Notes under the pieces: model-generated
Told to the model about the DNA's origin: nothing
Database searches by the model: none
What the model saw: only the letters and a program-made list of their open reading frames with translations
Made by a program: the position numbers and the translations under genes
Part shown: piece by piece, positions 5,737 through 7,356 of the stretch
Layout of the letters: each line of letters opens with the position of its first letter
Position numbering within the stretch: the first letter of the stretch is position 1
Assembly: GCA_024278155.1 (NCBI GenBank)
Contig: JAJRTT010000362.1
Coordinates: forward strand, 1-7,356
Source of the DNA: Bacteroidota bacterium
GTDB taxonomy: Bacteria > Bacteroidota > Bacteroidia > Bacteroidales > JAADJA01
DNA length: 7,356 nt
Direction of reading: 5' to 3'

Positions 5737-7356
5737 CTACTCAACCACCGTCATTTCATCCACCAAATGGCCGGCACCGGCAAATTTATCGATGATAAAA
5801 AGGCAATACCGTATGTCGAGGGAGATGTTACGGCATTGGCTTGCATCGTAAACAATATCGCTCATTGTCCCTTCCCAGCAGCGGTCGAAGTTGATCCCGA
5901 TAAGGTAACCATCTGCATCCAAAACAGGGCTTCCGCTGTTTCCGCCCGTAGTGTGGTTGGTGGCAATAAAACAGGTGTGCAGGCTTCCATCAGCATCACC
6001 GTAGCGGCCATAGTCTTTGTTGTTGTACAGCTCTTTCAGTTTATCTTCCACCACATAATCGTAAATGTCCGGGTTTTCTTTTTCCATGATCCCCGAAAGG
6101 GTGGTGAAGTAGTTGAAATTGATGGCATCATCGGGATTGTACCCATCCACATTGCCGTAAGCAACCCGAAGCGAAAAATTGGCATCGGGATAAAACAATT
6201 TATTGGCCTGCATCTCTATCTGGCCCTTCATGTAGATCCGCATCAGGCTGTCGATACTTTTGGAGTAAGCATCTTCGGCCACAAGTAAATTATTGTAATA
6301 ATACATCGTTAAATCGTTGGCAATATCAAAAGCAGGGTCTTTGAGTATTTTTTTGTATTTCGATTTTTTATAGGAATCGAGGAAAGCGTTCGTTTTTTCC
6401 TTTGAGGCAAATATGGATTTGTCGAAAACAGCATTTGTAAGGGCTTGGTAATCCCCCTTGTATTTGTCATGTATTTCAACAATCACAGGGGGAAGTTCGT
6501 TTTTGTCCATGCTATTGTAATAGGCCGACATCAGCGAAGCAAATACCTTTTTGTCAATATCCACATTGTAATCTTTAAAGTAAGATTCGGCGGAGTGTTT
6601 TAGTTTGCCCACCAGTTCATTTATTTCTTCATCCGATGATTCCTTGTCCTTGCACAGTCGGATAAGTTTGCCATATGAGCGTGCATACCGGACAATTTCA
6701 GCGCCCATTCCCGCTTCGGCGAGATAAGCTATTTTGGTTTCAAGGGGATTTAGATTTCCATAAGCATCCTCAAATGCGGGCAAAAGGCCCCCAAATTCTT
6801 CTTTTAACGTATTGTCGGAATTGGCCCAGTCGGCAAAAGCGGATTCCAATTGTTGTTTTTGCTCAATGGCCTTAAGCCTTTTGATACCACGGTTTTCGCC
6901 GATCCATTTTTTCCATCCGTTTGAAATCCCGGCATGTTTGGCCGCATATTGGATCCGTGTTTCGGGGTCGTTTTCCATGGCGTCCAGGAAAATCTTTATG
7001 CGGATATCGCGCATGGCAATACGCACGGGGTTCACGGCATTCAATTTCATATCAACGGCATAGGATGGGATGTATTCTTCCGTTGTTCCCGGATACCCGA
7101 AAATAAAGGTGAAATCACCTTCTTTAGCCCCTTTGGTGGAGACACTCAAATGTTTTTTCGGAACATAAGGTACATTGTCTTCTGAATATTCAGCGGGGTT
7201 GTTTTCTTTATCCGCATAAACCCTGAAAACAGAAAAATCACCTGTATGGCGCGGCCACATCCAGTTATCTGTATCGCCACCAAATTTACCAATGTTTGAA
7301 GGGGGCGCACCAACAAGGCGGACATCCTTGAAAACTTCATTTACAAAAAGGAAATA
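5737..7356 (-). CDS. dpp11: S46 dipeptidyl-peptidase, DPP11 type (Asp/Glu-specific), N-terminus outside window
   Basis: The reading frame runs off the right edge: 32 codons precede the first ATG in the window (7258-7260) and read as family sequence (KFGGDTDNW), so that ATG is internal. In all, 539 residues are visible; S46 enzymes are about 700-720 long, so roughly 180, including the catalytic histidine, are missing. Numbering from the edge, NWMWPRHTGD (31-40) gives the N-terminus-binding N31, W32, R36 and the catalytic D40. GNSGSP gives the nucleophile S474 (codon 5935-5937). NFDR ends in R492, exactly 18 residues after the serine, the position that is Arg in DPP11 and Gly in DPP7. The enzyme should therefore remove N-terminal dipeptides with Asp or Glu at the second position. 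S46 enzymes are periplasmic and finish digestion of imported peptides. The C-terminus (KFAGAGHLVDEM) is complete. It converges with the VWA gene, 33 bp between stop codons. Confidence 0.94.
   Translation of the reverse strand, partial: YFLFVNEVFKDVRLVGAPPSNIGKFGGDTDNWMWPRHTGDFSVFRVYADKENNPAEYSEDNVPYVPKKHLSVSTKGAKEGDFTFIFGYPGTTEEYIPSYAVDMKLNAVNPVRIAMRDIRIKIFLDAMENDPETRIQYAAKHAGISNGWKKWIGENRGIKRLKAIEQKQQLESAFADWANSDNTLKEEFGGLLPAFEDAYGNLNPLETKIAYLAEAGMGAEIVRYARSYGKLIRLCKDKESSDEEINELVGKLKHSAESYFKDYNVDIDKKVFASLMSAYYNSMDKNELPPVIVEIHDKYKGDYQALTNAVFDKSIFASKEKTNAFLDSYKKSKYKKILKDPAFDIANDLTMYYYNNLLVAEDAYSKSIDSLMRIYMKGQIEMQANKLFYPDANFSLRVAYGNVDGYNPDDAINFNYFTTLSGIMEKENPDIYDYVVEDKLKELYNNKDYGRYGDADGSLHTCFIATNHTTGGNSGSPVLDADGYLIGINFDRCWEGTMSDIVYDASQCRNISLDIRYCLFIIDKFAGAGHLVDEMTVVE

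Noticed and set aside
5709..5746. Possible bidirectional terminator between the VWA and S46 stops: GGTTG (5709-5713) with CAACC (5720-5724), or GGTTGA (5709-5714) with TCAACC (5741-5746)
   Set aside because: The stems are only 5-6 bp, compete with each other, and have no T-rich tail on either strand.
5767..6288. A 173-codon plus-strand open frame opposite the S46 peptidase
   Set aside because: It lies antisense to the conserved peptidase C-terminal half. Its valine/isoleucine-rich translation is what reading that coding strand backwards gives, and it has no recognisable domain.
7258..7260. ATG as the start of the S46 gene, and the 64-codon frame at 7146-7340 as a separate gene
   Set aside because: The S46 frame continues upstream to the window edge with clear family sequence (KFGGDTDNW), so the ATG is internal. 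The 7146-7340 frame is an out-of-phase shadow of it.

Overview
The window looks like chromosomal DNA from a member of the Bacteroidota, probably a free-living or environmental Bacteroidales/Marinilabiliales-type organism. The evidence is a GH3/serine-hydrolase fusion protein of a type common in that phylum, an S46 dipeptidyl-peptidase of the DPP11 type, starts preceded by A-rich sequence without Shine-Dalgarno motifs, and a TAnnTTTG-type promoter match. The exact lineage cannot be read from this window.

Layout, left to right. Bases 1-90 may hold the last codons of an unrecognised plus-strand gene. Bases 85-238 are a cluster of REP-like palindromic repeats: two identical 38-bp direct copies, then three inverted copies in a 17-bp tandem array. 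Bases 239-407 are non-coding with two small hairpins. Two minus-strand genes follow in a likely operon, transcribed right to left with a 12-bp gap: a secreted 998-residue GH3 beta-N-acetylhexosaminidase-like protein fused to a beta-lactamase-fold serine hydrolase (1029-4025), then a 202-residue rhomboid intramembrane protease (408-1016). A 298-bp divergent intergenic region (4026-4323) carries the best promoter match, pointing right. The plus-strand gene at 4324-5703 starts at TTG and encodes a secreted von Willebrand factor A protein with a complete metal-binding site and three C-terminal repeats of about 76 residues. It converges, 33 bp apart, with a minus-strand S46 dipeptidyl-peptidase (5737 to the right edge) whose N-terminus lies outside the window.

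Three of the four main products carry a signal peptide or belong to a family that acts in the periplasm, and the rhomboid is an inner-membrane protein. The neighbourhood is therefore about the cell envelope: cleavage of peptidoglycan or amino-sugar glycans, terminal digestion of acidic peptides, and protein processing or binding. No shared pathway is shown beyond the two-gene operon.

I saw no CRISPR array, RNA gene, phage gene, transposase or defence system. The least-described element is the VWA protein with its triplicated C-terminal module. The most informative residue-level reading is the specificity arginine of the S46 peptidase. I do not see a convincing new multi-gene system here.
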